Program-made: the position numbers and the translations under genes | Shown here: in pieces, positions 34,144 to 42,008 of the stretch | Numbering within the stretch: the stretch's first letter is position 1 | Layout: each line of letters begins with the position of its first letter | DNA from: JAFDVL01 sp043736395 | GTDB taxonomy: Bacteria > Acidobacteriota > Blastocatellia > RBC074 | DNA length: 47,140 nucleotides | Assembly: GCA_043736395.1 (NCBI GenBank) | Contig: JAYTCQ010000286.1 | Coordinates: 1-47,140, forward strand | Reading direction: 5' to 3' | The notes under the pieces: generated by a model | What the model was told of the DNA's origin: nothing | Seen by the model: the letters and a program-made list of their open reading frames with translations, nothing else | The model's database searches: none

Positions 34144-35658
34144 TCAATCGAGTAGCTTAACGAACTCCGCTAATGTTGCTTGAAGATTTGCGTCAACTGG
34201 TCTGTTGGAGTTGTGGTACTGAAGTGCGATGTTGACTATTGCAGAGGCTCTGTAATCAAGAATAGTGATTGGTCCTGCGTCGTCGACATAATCTTCAGCT
34301 TGGATAAATTTTAAGACTTCGATTGCCAGCTTATCTTGGTTTGCTTCTGCTAATTTTTCCGCGATTTCGCATAGTTGAAATCCTTCACCTCGTACTGTTC
34401 CGCGTTCTTGTATTTTTTGCATCCCGATATTTTTATCAGCAAGTAAAAGATATTGTACCGCGCCAGCAATAAAGGCTTTTTCATTTAACTTCTCGCCCCT
34501 AAATTCGAAAGCCGAAATTGCTGCTTCACGAGCCTTCGTCTGGTTCCCAAGATCAGAATATTTTTTTGCTATGTGGGAAAGAATCAGTGCCTGACTATTT
34601 GTGTTTTTTGATTGATGGACGAGGTCAAAAGCTTTATCAAATTTTCCTTCATCCAGATAAGCTCTGGCAATTTCCTCTTCGGTCGAAAACTGATTTCGCA
34701 GTTCCTCGGATGCAATTCTATTTAGTAGATTAATTGCTTCTTCATACTGTTTCGATTTGCATAAAAATTCAGCAATATTAGTGAACACCCGAGCTTGTGA
34801 ATATGAATCGGTAATAGTTTCAGATACGCGAATACCTTCTGGTTTTCTTCCAAGCTCAACCAGTTTTTGAGCGAAATGTTCCAGGTTCCAGTTTTTAGAG
34901 CTTTGGTCTGGATTTATTTTCTCATTTTCTTTTTCTGCAAAAGTTTGATAAAGCGAAGCCGCTTTCTCGATATTCCCAAGTCTTGCATAAACATTTGCGA
35001 TGCCTTCTATATTTGATGAAAAAATATCTGGCGGCGGCTCAGTGTCAAACTCACGCTCAGCTTGAGAAAGTGTTTCTAAGCTTCTTTTGTTATTTCCTGT
35101 TGTTACAAGGCTATCTGCCAGTGCGGCTAACATGTCTATTTTTTGACTAAATCGGACAGCGATTCTCCAATCACTTTTTGTAAGAGTAGTGAAAATTGAA
35201 AAAGCTCGCTCTTCTTCACCAATTAGTACAAATTTTTGCAATGTTAATTTGAGTTGTTCAACTCCTGACCATTCGCCTAAAGCTTCTGCTAATGCGAGAG
35301 CTCTATTCAAATTCTTCAACGCATTGTCGCGTTGCCCAGTTTTTGCTTGTAATACTGCAATTTCTGCAAGAGCAGTGCTCTTTGATGCAACCTGAAAACC
35401 CATCAAACGGAAGTAACGAAAGCTTCCCCGTATAAATTCTAGACCAGCTCTTTCTTCGATCGTTTCTGCAACTTCAATTGCCTTACTAAAATTTCCTGCT
35501 TCGGCAAATTTCACTGCAACTTCAGAAATATCGCTCGGATCGTCATGCAAGATTGCCGCATACAGCGCACAATCAAGTGGCGTACGCGTCGCTTCACTTC
35601 GGTTAATTGTGCTATTGAATATTTGTACAAGAAAGTTGCAGCAACAACCCAATGGCAA
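34144..35658 (-). CDS. TPR-repeat protein, 5' end probably frameshifted
   Basis: The 504-aa open frame is almost wholly helical repeats of TPR type (AVKFAEAGNFSKAIEVAETIEERAG; VYARLGNIEKAASLYQTFAE; EFLCKSKQYEEAINLLNRIA), from about residue 40 to the end. Such scaffolds bind other proteins. The only start in frame is a TTG at 35658, giving an odd Cys-rich leader (PLGCCCNF), and a TGA closes the frame upstream. One base out of frame, an ATG at 35686 opens a good signal peptide that ends at a TAG after 24 codons. The natural gene was probably 34144-35686, with one extra base now splitting it. This could be a real mutation or a sequence error. Confidence 0.75.
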   Translation of the reverse strand: MPLGCCCNFLVQIFNSTINRSEATRTPLDCALYAAILHDDPSDISEVAVKFAEAGNFSKAIEVAETIEERAGLEFIRGSFRYFRLMGFQVASKSTALAEIAVLQAKTGQRDNALKNLNRALALAEALGEWSGVEQLKLTLQKFVLIGEEERAFSIFTTLTKSDWRIAVRFSQKIDMLAALADSLVTTGNNKRSLETLSQAEREFDTEPPPDIFSSNIEGIANVYARLGNIEKAASLYQTFAEKENEKINPDQSSKNWNLEHFAQKLVELGRKPEGIRVSETITDSYSQARVFTNIAEFLCKSKQYEEAINLLNRIASEELRNQFSTEEEIARAYLDEGKFDKAFDLVHQSKNTNSQALILSHIAKKYSDLGNQTKAREAAISAFEFRGEKLNEKAFIAGAVQYLLLADKNIGMQKIQERGTVRGEGFQLCEIAEKLAEANQDKLAIEVLKFIQAEDYVDDAGPITILDYRASAIVNIALQYHNSNRPVDANLQATLAEFVKLLD

Positions 35659-35686
35659 GAATGAGGCGAGGAATTTGCGTTCTCAT
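35612..35686 (-). pseudogene. Out-of-frame signal peptide of the TPR gene
   Basis: From ATG 35686 the frame reads MRTQIPRLILAIGLLLQLSC, a textbook basic, hydrophobic, small-residue signal sequence possibly ending in a lipid-modified Cys, then stops at TAG 35612-35614. Moving one base restores the long TPR frame. This supports a single-base insertion between roughly 35640 and 35612. Confidence 0.6.
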
Positions 35687-35937
35687 AATCGTTTTCAATT
35701 AGATTTGCGAAATGACCGCTTACTTAGCGTGATTAGAGCAGCATCACTCTGTATATTTGAATGAACGCGTTTGAGGCTCACTCCAGATTCTATGACGACT
35801 GATTTTACTTTCTTAACTTTAGCAAAAAAAGAATAGCACAACCCCTACCGCTTCAATAGCTCTTGCCATTCCCTATGGCATCTCGTTTAATGAAAACTGC
35901 ATTCCGAAAAACATATTTACATAACCAAATTTGACCT
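35687..35937. promoter_or_regulatory. Divergent spacer, TPR protein / amino-acid permease
   Basis: This 251-base AT-rich gap separates two divergent genes and must contain both promoters. I see no clear palindrome or riboswitch-like structure in it, and cannot place -35 and -10 boxes reliably. Confidence 0.4.
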
Positions 35938-37692
35938 ATGAATTTTTCTTCTCTTCTTCGCACGAAATCCGTTGAGCAAATTCAATCCGATGCCGCGCAG
36001 GGCCTGAGTGATGCTGAAGGTGTTGGCTTACACAAAGCCCTCGGTGTAGTTGACCTGACTGCGCTGGGTATTGCCGCCGTCATCGGTGCAGGCATCTTTT
36101 CGACGATTGGCACGGCAGCTTATAACGGCGGCCCGGCAGTTGCTTTCCTGTTTATCTTCACGGCGATTGCGTGCGCGTTTGCTGCGTTTTGTTATGCCGA
36201 ATTCGCTTCGATGATTCCGGTGGCGGGATCGGCGTACACGTATGCTTATGCTTCGTTCGGCGAACTTGTTGCGTGGATTATCGGCTGGGATTTATTGATG
36301 GAATACGCCATCGGGAATATCGCCGTAGCGATTTCGTGGAGCGATTATTTTACGTCCTTGCTGAAGGGCTACAACATCACGATTCCACAATTTTTGACGA
36401 TGGATTTTCTGTCGGCTTCGCGTGGATTTGATAAAGTGGATGCACTCTTAAAAGCCGGACAAACGCTCGAACAAATCAAAGCTACTGAAGGGATTGGCAA
36501 TGCGCTGGATGCGCATCAGGCGTGGCTAACTGCGCCTGTGATCGGTGGATTTCATCTGGTGTGCGATTTGCCCGCGCTCGTGATTGTGCTGTTGATTACG
36601 GCGGTAGTTTTTGTCGGCATCAAAGAATCCAAGAATTTTTCAAACATTATGGTCGCCATCAAGCTCGCCGTAATTTTTATGGTGATTGTGCTCGGCGCGT
36701 TTTATGTGAATCCATCGAATTGGTTGCCATTCGCGCCGAATGGAGTGTCGGGGGTTTTGAAGGGAGTCTCCGCAGTTTTCTTTGCGTATATCGGCTTTGA
36801 TGCGATTTCGACGACGGCGGAAGAATGCAAAAATCCGCAACGCGATCTGCCGCGCGGGATGATGTATTCGTTAATTATTTGCACAGTTTTATATGTGCTG
36901 ATTGCACTCGTCTTGACGGGCATGGTGAGCTACAAAGAACTCGCGGTAGGCGATCCGCTGGCGTTTGTTTTCGGTAGAATTGGCAAAACATGGATTGCCG
37001 GAATTATTGCGATTAGCGCAGTGATTGCGATGGCTACGGTGCTGTTAGTGTTTCAGCTCGGACAGCCGCGCATCTGGATGACAATGAGCCGCGACGGATT
37101 GCTGCCGCCGATCTTCGCTTCGATTCATCCCAAATTTAAAACGCCGTGGTTTTCGACAATTGTGACAGGACTGCTCGTAGCGATTCCGTCCTTGTTTATG
37201 AACCTCACTGAGGTGACGGATTTGACGAGTATTGGTACGCTTTTCGCATTTGTGCTCGTATGCGGCGGCGTCCTGATTTTGCAGAATTCGCCGCAAAAAA
37301 TTGAACGCAAATTCAAGACGCCATACATCAATTCAAAATTTATCGCGCCAGCATTGTTCCTCGGAATTTGGGCTGCACTGATAATTTTCAGGCCTGACGT
37401 AGTCTCTTCGATGGTAGCGACGACTGATCCAACAGATTCGACTTTGCAGGGCTGGGAAGTCTTCAAACATAAAATCCCGTTGCTGGGCTACATCGTACTC
37501 GCGACAATTTTAGTCGTGCAATGCTTCCGAAAATCTTTGTCATTGATTCCGGTTTTGGGTGTGCTGACGTGCGGATATCTGATGACGGAACTTGGATGGA
37601 CGAACTGGTATCGGTTTTTAATTTGGTTAGGAATTGGGCTGGTGATTTATTTCTTCTATAGTTTTAGTCACAGCAAATTGAATCGCGCATAA
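35938..37692 (+). CDS. APC-superfamily amino-acid permease (CAT/YfnA type)
   Basis: A 584-aa polytopic membrane transporter. The first helix has the substrate-binding GAGIFSTIGTAA motif, helix two follows with FCYAEFASMIPVAGSAYTYAY, and the ELVAWIIGWDLLMEYA and AVFFAYIGFDAISTTAEECKNPQRDLPRG segments are typical of cationic/neutral amino-acid transporters of the CAT/YfnA group. An extra-cytoplasmic insert (LSASRGFDKVDALLKAGQ to DAHQAW, about 160-200) lies between helices. Such insertions occur in this group but the sequence here is not familiar. Exact substrate is unknown. It converges on proS across an inverted repeat. Confidence 0.95.
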   Translation: MNFSSLLRTKSVEQIQSDAAQGLSDAEGVGLHKALGVVDLTALGIAAVIGAGIFSTIGTAAYNGGPAVAFLFIFTAIACAFAAFCYAEFASMIPVAGSAYTYAYASFGELVAWIIGWDLLMEYAIGNIAVAISWSDYFTSLLKGYNITIPQFLTMDFLSASRGFDKVDALLKAGQTLEQIKATEGIGNALDAHQAWLTAPVIGGFHLVCDLPALVIVLLITAVVFVGIKESKNFSNIMVAIKLAVIFMVIVLGAFYVNPSNWLPFAPNGVSGVLKGVSAVFFAYIGFDAISTTAEECKNPQRDLPRGMMYSLIICTVLYVLIALVLTGMVSYKELAVGDPLAFVFGRIGKTWIAGIIAISAVIAMATVLLVFQLGQPRIWMTMSRDGLLPPIFASIHPKFKTPWFSTIVTGLLVAIPSLFMNLTEVTDLTSIGTLFAFVLVCGGVLILQNSPQKIERKFKTPYINSKFIAPALFLGIWAALIIFRPDVVSSMVATTDPTDSTLQGWEVFKHKIPLLGYIVLATILVVQCFRKSLSLIPVLGVLTCGYLMTELGWTNWYRFLIWLGIGLVIYFFYSFSHSKLNRA

Positions 37693-37693
37693 A

Positions 37694-37799
37694 ACTGGGA
37701 ACGCCCGCATCCTGTGGGCGAAACCTTGGCGAGCAAATTAACTGCGCTGGAAATTGATTCTTGTGCGAGGCTCGTCCGCAGGATGCAGGCGTTCCCAGT
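37694..37799. repeat. Inverted repeat between permease and proS (GCATCCTG family)
   Basis: Arms 37694-37720 and 37773-37799 are inverted copies over 27 bases with three differences, with outer ends ACTGGGAACGCC. It begins one base past the permease stop and ends two bases before the proS stop, so the element is the entire convergent gap. Confidence 0.85.
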
Positions 37800-37801
37800 G
37801 A

Positions 37802-39574
37802 CTACATCGCATCTTTTATTCGTTGCTGTGCAATCTTCGCAACTTCATCCACCGAAACATCTACCGCTTCTTTTTTCGCGCGGTCATAAAATTCCACCTG
37901 ACCTTCGGCGAGTTTTTTGCCGATTTGAATTCTGAACGGGATGCCGATTAAATCGGCGTCGTTGAGTTTGACTCCAGCGCGTTCGTCGCGGTCATCGTAG
38001 AGGACTTCGACTCCGGCTTTCGTTAACTCTTGATACAATTTTTCAGCAGTTTCTTTGAGTGCGGCATCCTTCACATTCATCGGTGTAATTACCAATTGAA
38101 ATGGTGAGATGGACATCGGGAAAATGATGCCTTTTTCGTCGTTGTGCAGCTCAATCGCAGCGGCGAGAATACGCTCTACGCCGATGCCGTAGCAGCCCAT
38201 AATCAGCGGCGTAGGTTTGCCGTCAGGGCCGAGTACAGTCGCGCCCATCGCTTTGCTGTACTTCGTTCCGAGTTTGAAAATGTGACCGACTTCGAGAGCT
38301 TTTCCTAAGCGCAAAATTCCATCGCAATTCGGACATTCTTCGCCTTCGTTCACGGTACGTAAATCAGCCCATTCCGTGACTTTGATGTCGCGTGAAATGT
38401 TGACGCCGCGCAAATGATGATCGTCTTCGTTTGCACCCGTAGTCATATTGGCGCGTCCCTGCAATTTCTCATCGGCGATGATTGGAAGATTCGTGATGCC
38501 GACTGCGCCGAGGCTGCCAGCATTAGCTCCCATCGCGGCAAGAATCTCAGCAGGATGCGCGGGACGCACCTGAAATAATTCGAGTTTATTTTTTGTGAGT
38601 TCGTCTTTGATGACGCGGGCGACGGCGTTGTTGAGCTTCGCGTCATTCAATTGATGATCGCCGCGCAGTAACGCTAAAACGACAAAATCTTTTTTCTCTT
38701 TTTCGTTTTCGCACGCCGCAACGTAGACCAAAGTTTTGATTTGTTTTTCGGCAGTCGCGCCGCCTTCGAAGGTGACTAAATCTTCAATGGTGCGAACGCC
38801 AGGCGTTGGGAATTTTTGGAATGCTGTATCAGGATTTTCATCAACAATCGCAGGAATTTTCGACTGCGCTTTTTCTGTGTTCGCCGCGTAGCCGCATTTC
38901 GGACAACTCGCGACGAGGTCTTCGCCCGCGTTGGTGTAGACCATGAATTCATTGGAAGCGGTTCCGCCGATGGCTCCGGTGTCGGCGTCTACGATGACAA
39001 AATCGAGTCCGCAACGCGAATAAATTCGGCTATACGCGGCACGTTGTTCATCGAAAGATTTATCGAGTCCTGCGTTATCAATGTCGAATGAATACGCGTC
39101 TTTCATCGTGAATTGACGGACGCGCAGCAAACCGGATTTGGGGCGTTGTTCGTCGCGGAATTTGGTTTGAATTTGATACCAGACCTGCGGCAATTGCTTG
39201 TACGAACGCAAATGTTTTCGCGCGACGTCGGTGAAGCATTCTTCGTGCGTCATGCCCAGGCAATACTCCGCGCCTTTGCGATCCTTGAGCCGAAACATAT
39301 TGTCGCCCATCAATGACCAGCGACCTGATTCCTGCCAGAGTTCGGCAGGATGAATGGCGGGAAAGAAAAATTCCTGTCCATTAATTCCGTTCATTTCTTC
39401 GCGGATAATATTTGAAATTTTCAGGATGGAACGCTGCGCGAGCGGCAGGTACGAATAAATGCCTGCGCTGAGCTGACGGATGAATCCGGCGCGCAATAAA
39501 AGTTTGTGGCTGATGACTTCCGCATCTGCCGGTTCTTCACGAAGAGTAGGAATAAAATAGGATGACCAACGCAT
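37802..39574 (-). CDS. proS: Prolyl-tRNA synthetase
   Basis: A 590-aa class II synthetase charging tRNA-Pro. The start ATG 39574 gives the family N-terminus MRWSSYFIPTLREEPADAE. A longer open frame to 39634 only reads repeat DNA (SLSTHHFF). Motif 1 (LPLAQRSILKISNIIREEMN), motif 2 (FRDEQRPKSGLLRVRQFTMKDAYSFD), the editing insertion of the long bacterial type (about 225-390) and motif 3 (GCYGIGVERILAAAIE) are all present, followed by the anticodon-binding domain. The start codon directly abuts a GTGATGAGT inverted repeat, with no visible ribosome site, as for glyA. Confidence 0.98.
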   Translation of the reverse strand: MRWSSYFIPTLREEPADAEVISHKLLLRAGFIRQLSAGIYSYLPLAQRSILKISNIIREEMNGINGQEFFFPAIHPAELWQESGRWSLMGDNMFRLKDRKGAEYCLGMTHEECFTDVARKHLRSYKQLPQVWYQIQTKFRDEQRPKSGLLRVRQFTMKDAYSFDIDNAGLDKSFDEQRAAYSRIYSRCGLDFVIVDADTGAIGGTASNEFMVYTNAGEDLVASCPKCGYAANTEKAQSKIPAIVDENPDTAFQKFPTPGVRTIEDLVTFEGGATAEKQIKTLVYVAACENEKEKKDFVVLALLRGDHQLNDAKLNNAVARVIKDELTKNKLELFQVRPAHPAEILAAMGANAGSLGAVGITNLPIIADEKLQGRANMTTGANEDDHHLRGVNISRDIKVTEWADLRTVNEGEECPNCDGILRLGKALEVGHIFKLGTKYSKAMGATVLGPDGKPTPLIMGCYGIGVERILAAAIELHNDEKGIIFPMSISPFQLVITPMNVKDAALKETAEKLYQELTKAGVEVLYDDRDERAGVKLNDADLIGIPFRIQIGKKLAEGQVEFYDRAKKEAVDVSVDEVAKIAQQRIKDAM

Positions 39575-39666
39575 AAAAAAGTGATGAGTGGAAAGTGATG
39601 AGTCGAAAGTCATGAGGAACGAGTGTCTTTCCACTCATCACTCATCACTCGTTACTCATTACTTTT
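39575..39666. repeat. Intercistronic inverted repeat, GTGATGAGT family, copy 3
   Basis: Left words (AAAAGTGATGAGT and AAAGTGATGAGT, 39575-39603) are complementary to the right arm (39632-39666). The right half, with its loop GGAACGAGTGTCTTTC, repeats copy 1 over 51 bases with three mismatches. It provides the TAA stop and last codons of the upstream methyltransferase and touches the proS ATG. Confidence 0.88.
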
Positions 39667-40398
39667 GCTTGCTATCGCAATGACAGAAATTCCAAAGGGC
39701 GGCCCGAAGAATTTTTCGAGCCTGAGAAGGGGTACTAATTTATCTGCCAGACTAACTTGATCGTTGGGCAGATAGTTGCGCTTGAATAAACGTCCGTTGA
39801 GGAACCACGGTAATGTTGCAGCGGCATTGAAATATTTCAGGGATTCAACGTTGAACCCGGCTTCAATCAAACGAGAACTCAAAGAAGCTTTGTTGTAGCG
39901 GCGATAATGACCGACAGCATCGTCAAAAGCGCCAAAAAGAAATTGATGCGCAGGAACTAAAATTGATAATTTCCCACCGGGTTTAAGCGCATCGTACATT
40001 TGCCTGAGCGCGAAAAGATCGTCGTCAATATGTTCGAGGACGTTAAGACAAACGACCGAATCAAAAGGATTCAATTTAAATTCCGGTGCAATGATGCGAT
40101 CCAGATCGAAAGTGCTGAGACGAAATTTTGGATGATGCGAAAATTTTGTTTTCAGTTCCTGCCGATAATTCGGGACAATATCTGTGGCGACGACTTCACG
40201 ATTTTGCCTTAACAAAAACTGCGTGATGTTGCCTGTGCCGGAGCCGACTTCGAGGACGCGATGCCCCAGTGAATCGGCAAATTGTTCGTACATCCATTGA
40301 TTATAATGATCAATGTTAGAAAGCTGATTCAACGTCGAGGTGAGTGCTTCGACTTCGCGTGAGTTGGAATCCATAACTTGTTCAGAGGTGCTATTCAT
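39652..40398 (-). CDS. Class I SAM-dependent methyltransferase
   Basis: A 248-aa protein with the Rossmann methyltransferase core: glycine loop VLEVGSGTGNITQFLL, acidic end of strand two (VVATDIVPNY), FDSVVCLNVLEHIDDD and the post-core LKPGGKLSILVPAHQFLFGAFD. The pattern is that of Methyltransf_11/23-like small-molecule or polyprenoid methyltransferases, often found near cell-wall or lipid glycosylation genes; the substrate is not predictable. The C-terminal SKSNE and its stop come from the arm of an inverted repeat. It lies upstream of proS on the same strand. Confidence 0.92.
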   Translation of the reverse strand: MNSTSEQVMDSNSREVEALTSTLNQLSNIDHYNQWMYEQFADSLGHRVLEVGSGTGNITQFLLRQNREVVATDIVPNYRQELKTKFSHHPKFRLSTFDLDRIIAPEFKLNPFDSVVCLNVLEHIDDDLFALRQMYDALKPGGKLSILVPAHQFLFGAFDDAVGHYRRYNKASLSSRLIEAGFNVESLKYFNAAATLPWFLNGRLFKRNYLPNDQVSLADKLVPLLRLEKFFGPPFGISVIAIASKSNE

Positions 40399-40625
40399 AA
40401 TTATAAGACGCTAATGATGCCTGTGTCTGAGAGATTAAGTCAACAAATCAGTTGCTTTCTGCCAGAGGTTTGATAAATTATTACGCATTGAGTAAATTAG
40501 TTAACGCTGACTCTGACAAAAAATAAATTTTGACCTTTGCTCTGGTCATAATTATTATGCGCAGGCCTTTCGCATAGTAAAAATTTTCAACTATTATTAT
40601 TACATATCCCTTGCAATGGTTATTC

Positions 40626-41855
40626 ATGAAAAATATAAGTTTATTAAAAGGCTCGATCCTTGTCGTTGTGTTGTTTGGTTGCTCGTTAGTTGCAAACGCC
40701 TTTCCTGATTATTTAAAAATGTACGCCGCTGATTCTTCGGCGAAGCCGGAACTGAAAACAAGTTGTACTACTTGTCACGTCAATCCAACTGGCGGCGGCG
40801 CGCGCAATGAATTCGGGCAAGCGTTTGGCGAGAACGGTTTTAAAATCACTGCCAGTTTGCGCAGTCGGTTTCCGGCTTATTTTAGCCAGGATACGACTGC
40901 GTCAAGCTCTGATGTGCCTATCACTTTCGTTAGAGATTCTGATTACCAGGCCATCGTTGAAATTAACGGGAAAAAATATTTGGTGGATACGAAAACCAGA
41001 ACTGTTAAAGAAGCATTCCCTGAAGCCAAGATGGTAGTCGTTGCGCCAATTAATAAAAACAAACCGGCACCAGAAGAACAAGAGAAAGTTTATCAAGCAA
41101 TGGACGTTCGCTTAGTGAACTTGCCAACCGCGAAACCGATTGCCAAAGGTGCGCTGTACACTGATTTTACGCATCGCTTTCCCTTCGGAGATTTTGATGT
41201 TACTGACGCCGGGGGGTTATTTGGTCTTGACGGTTACGCCGTGCCTTCGTTTGGCGTAGTTTATGGCATCACGGATCGTGTTTACGTTGGCGCCTACCGT
41301 TCACCGGACGTAGTAGGTCGTCCCATTCAATTGTATGCTGGCGTTAGCCTGCTTGATGAAAATAAGAACCATCCCTTTAGCGCGACGGCGCAGATCGGGG
41401 TTGAAGGTCGAGACAACTTTCAGCGTAATTTTACGACCAGTTTGGATTTAACCATCGCGCGTAGCATTACGAATAAAGCACAGCTTTATTTTGTGCCAAC
41501 GGTATCTTTCAATAATCGTAGATTTGGGCCGTCCAGTCAGAACTTACCGGGCGCAACCACGTACGCCCTGGGTGTGGGTGGAGCTTTTAATATTCGTCCC
41601 ACAGTGGCTTTAATGGGTGAAGCAAACTGGCGTTTAAATGATGCTGGAAAATTCGGATCATCCGCGCCAGCATTGGGATTTGGCATTGAAAAGGCTACAA
41701 TCTCGCGTCGTCATGCTTTTAGTTTAGTCTTTACAACCGGAGCCGGAACCACTATGTCGCAGCGTTCGGCAACTCGCGCTTCTCTTGTCAGGGGAAGTGA
41801 CGAATCTTTAGGTGGACTGACAATTGGCTTCAATATTTCCAGAAGAATTTTTTGA
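40626..41855 (+). CDS. Exported CXXCH-containing beta-barrel-type protein (DUF5777-like)
   Basis: About 409 aa from ATG 40626; an upstream TTG at 40611 is less likely. A signal peptide (GSILVVVLFGCSLVANA) is followed by one c-type haem motif (CTTCH, near residue 50) in a GGGARNEFGQAF context. A small domain (QAIVEINGKKYLVDTKT) and a C-terminal region of alternating residues follow (about 170-409, ending in a final aromatic, NISRRIF), typical of an outer-membrane barrel. The layout resembles DUF5777 barrels. A haem at an outer-membrane barrel suggests electron transfer or redox sensing at the surface. It is the first of several haem-motif genes here. Confidence 0.82.
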   Translation: MKNISLLKGSILVVVLFGCSLVANAFPDYLKMYAADSSAKPELKTSCTTCHVNPTGGGARNEFGQAFGENGFKITASLRSRFPAYFSQDTTASSSDVPITFVRDSDYQAIVEINGKKYLVDTKTRTVKEAFPEAKMVVVAPINKNKPAPEEQEKVYQAMDVRLVNLPTAKPIAKGALYTDFTHRFPFGDFDVTDAGGLFGLDGYAVPSFGVVYGITDRVYVGAYRSPDVVGRPIQLYAGVSLLDENKNHPFSATAQIGVEGRDNFQRNFTTSLDLTIARSITNKAQLYFVPTVSFNNRRFGPSSQNLPGATTYALGVGGAFNIRPTVALMGEANWRLNDAGKFGSSAPALGFGIEKATISRRHAFSLVFTTGAGTTMSQRSATRASLVRGSDESLGGLTIGFNISRRIF

Positions 41856-41890
41856 TCATCCCAGTGATTTAAATAATCTGAGCGCTTACT

Positions 41891-41908
41891 CATACTCACT
41901 TGAGTATG
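41891..41908. promoter_or_regulatory. Operator-like palindrome CATACTCA-CT-TGAGTATG
   Basis: A perfect 8-bp inverted repeat with a two-base spacer, extended outward by CTTA/TAAG words. It is 36 bases past one stop and about 100 bases before the next start. It could be a dimeric-regulator site for the downstream gene or a weak terminator; no T-run follows. Confidence 0.45.
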
Positions 41909-42008
41909 TAAGTTATTTGCTGCCGCCGAATAGTGATAGACCTCACCGATCATAACTTAACGCAATTCATTTTGGTTGCGATTTATTATCTTTAAGGAGA
42001 ACCCGACG

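Noticed and set aside
37802..39634. Longer proS frame starting at 39634
   Set aside because: The extra 20 residues are translated repeat DNA, while the family N-terminus begins at the ATG at 39574.
41856..42008. Sigma-54 promoter (-24/-12) for the gene beside the NtrC-type activator
   Set aside because: No TGGCAC-N5-TTGC match at correct spacing could be found; a TTGGTTGC stretch is too weak.
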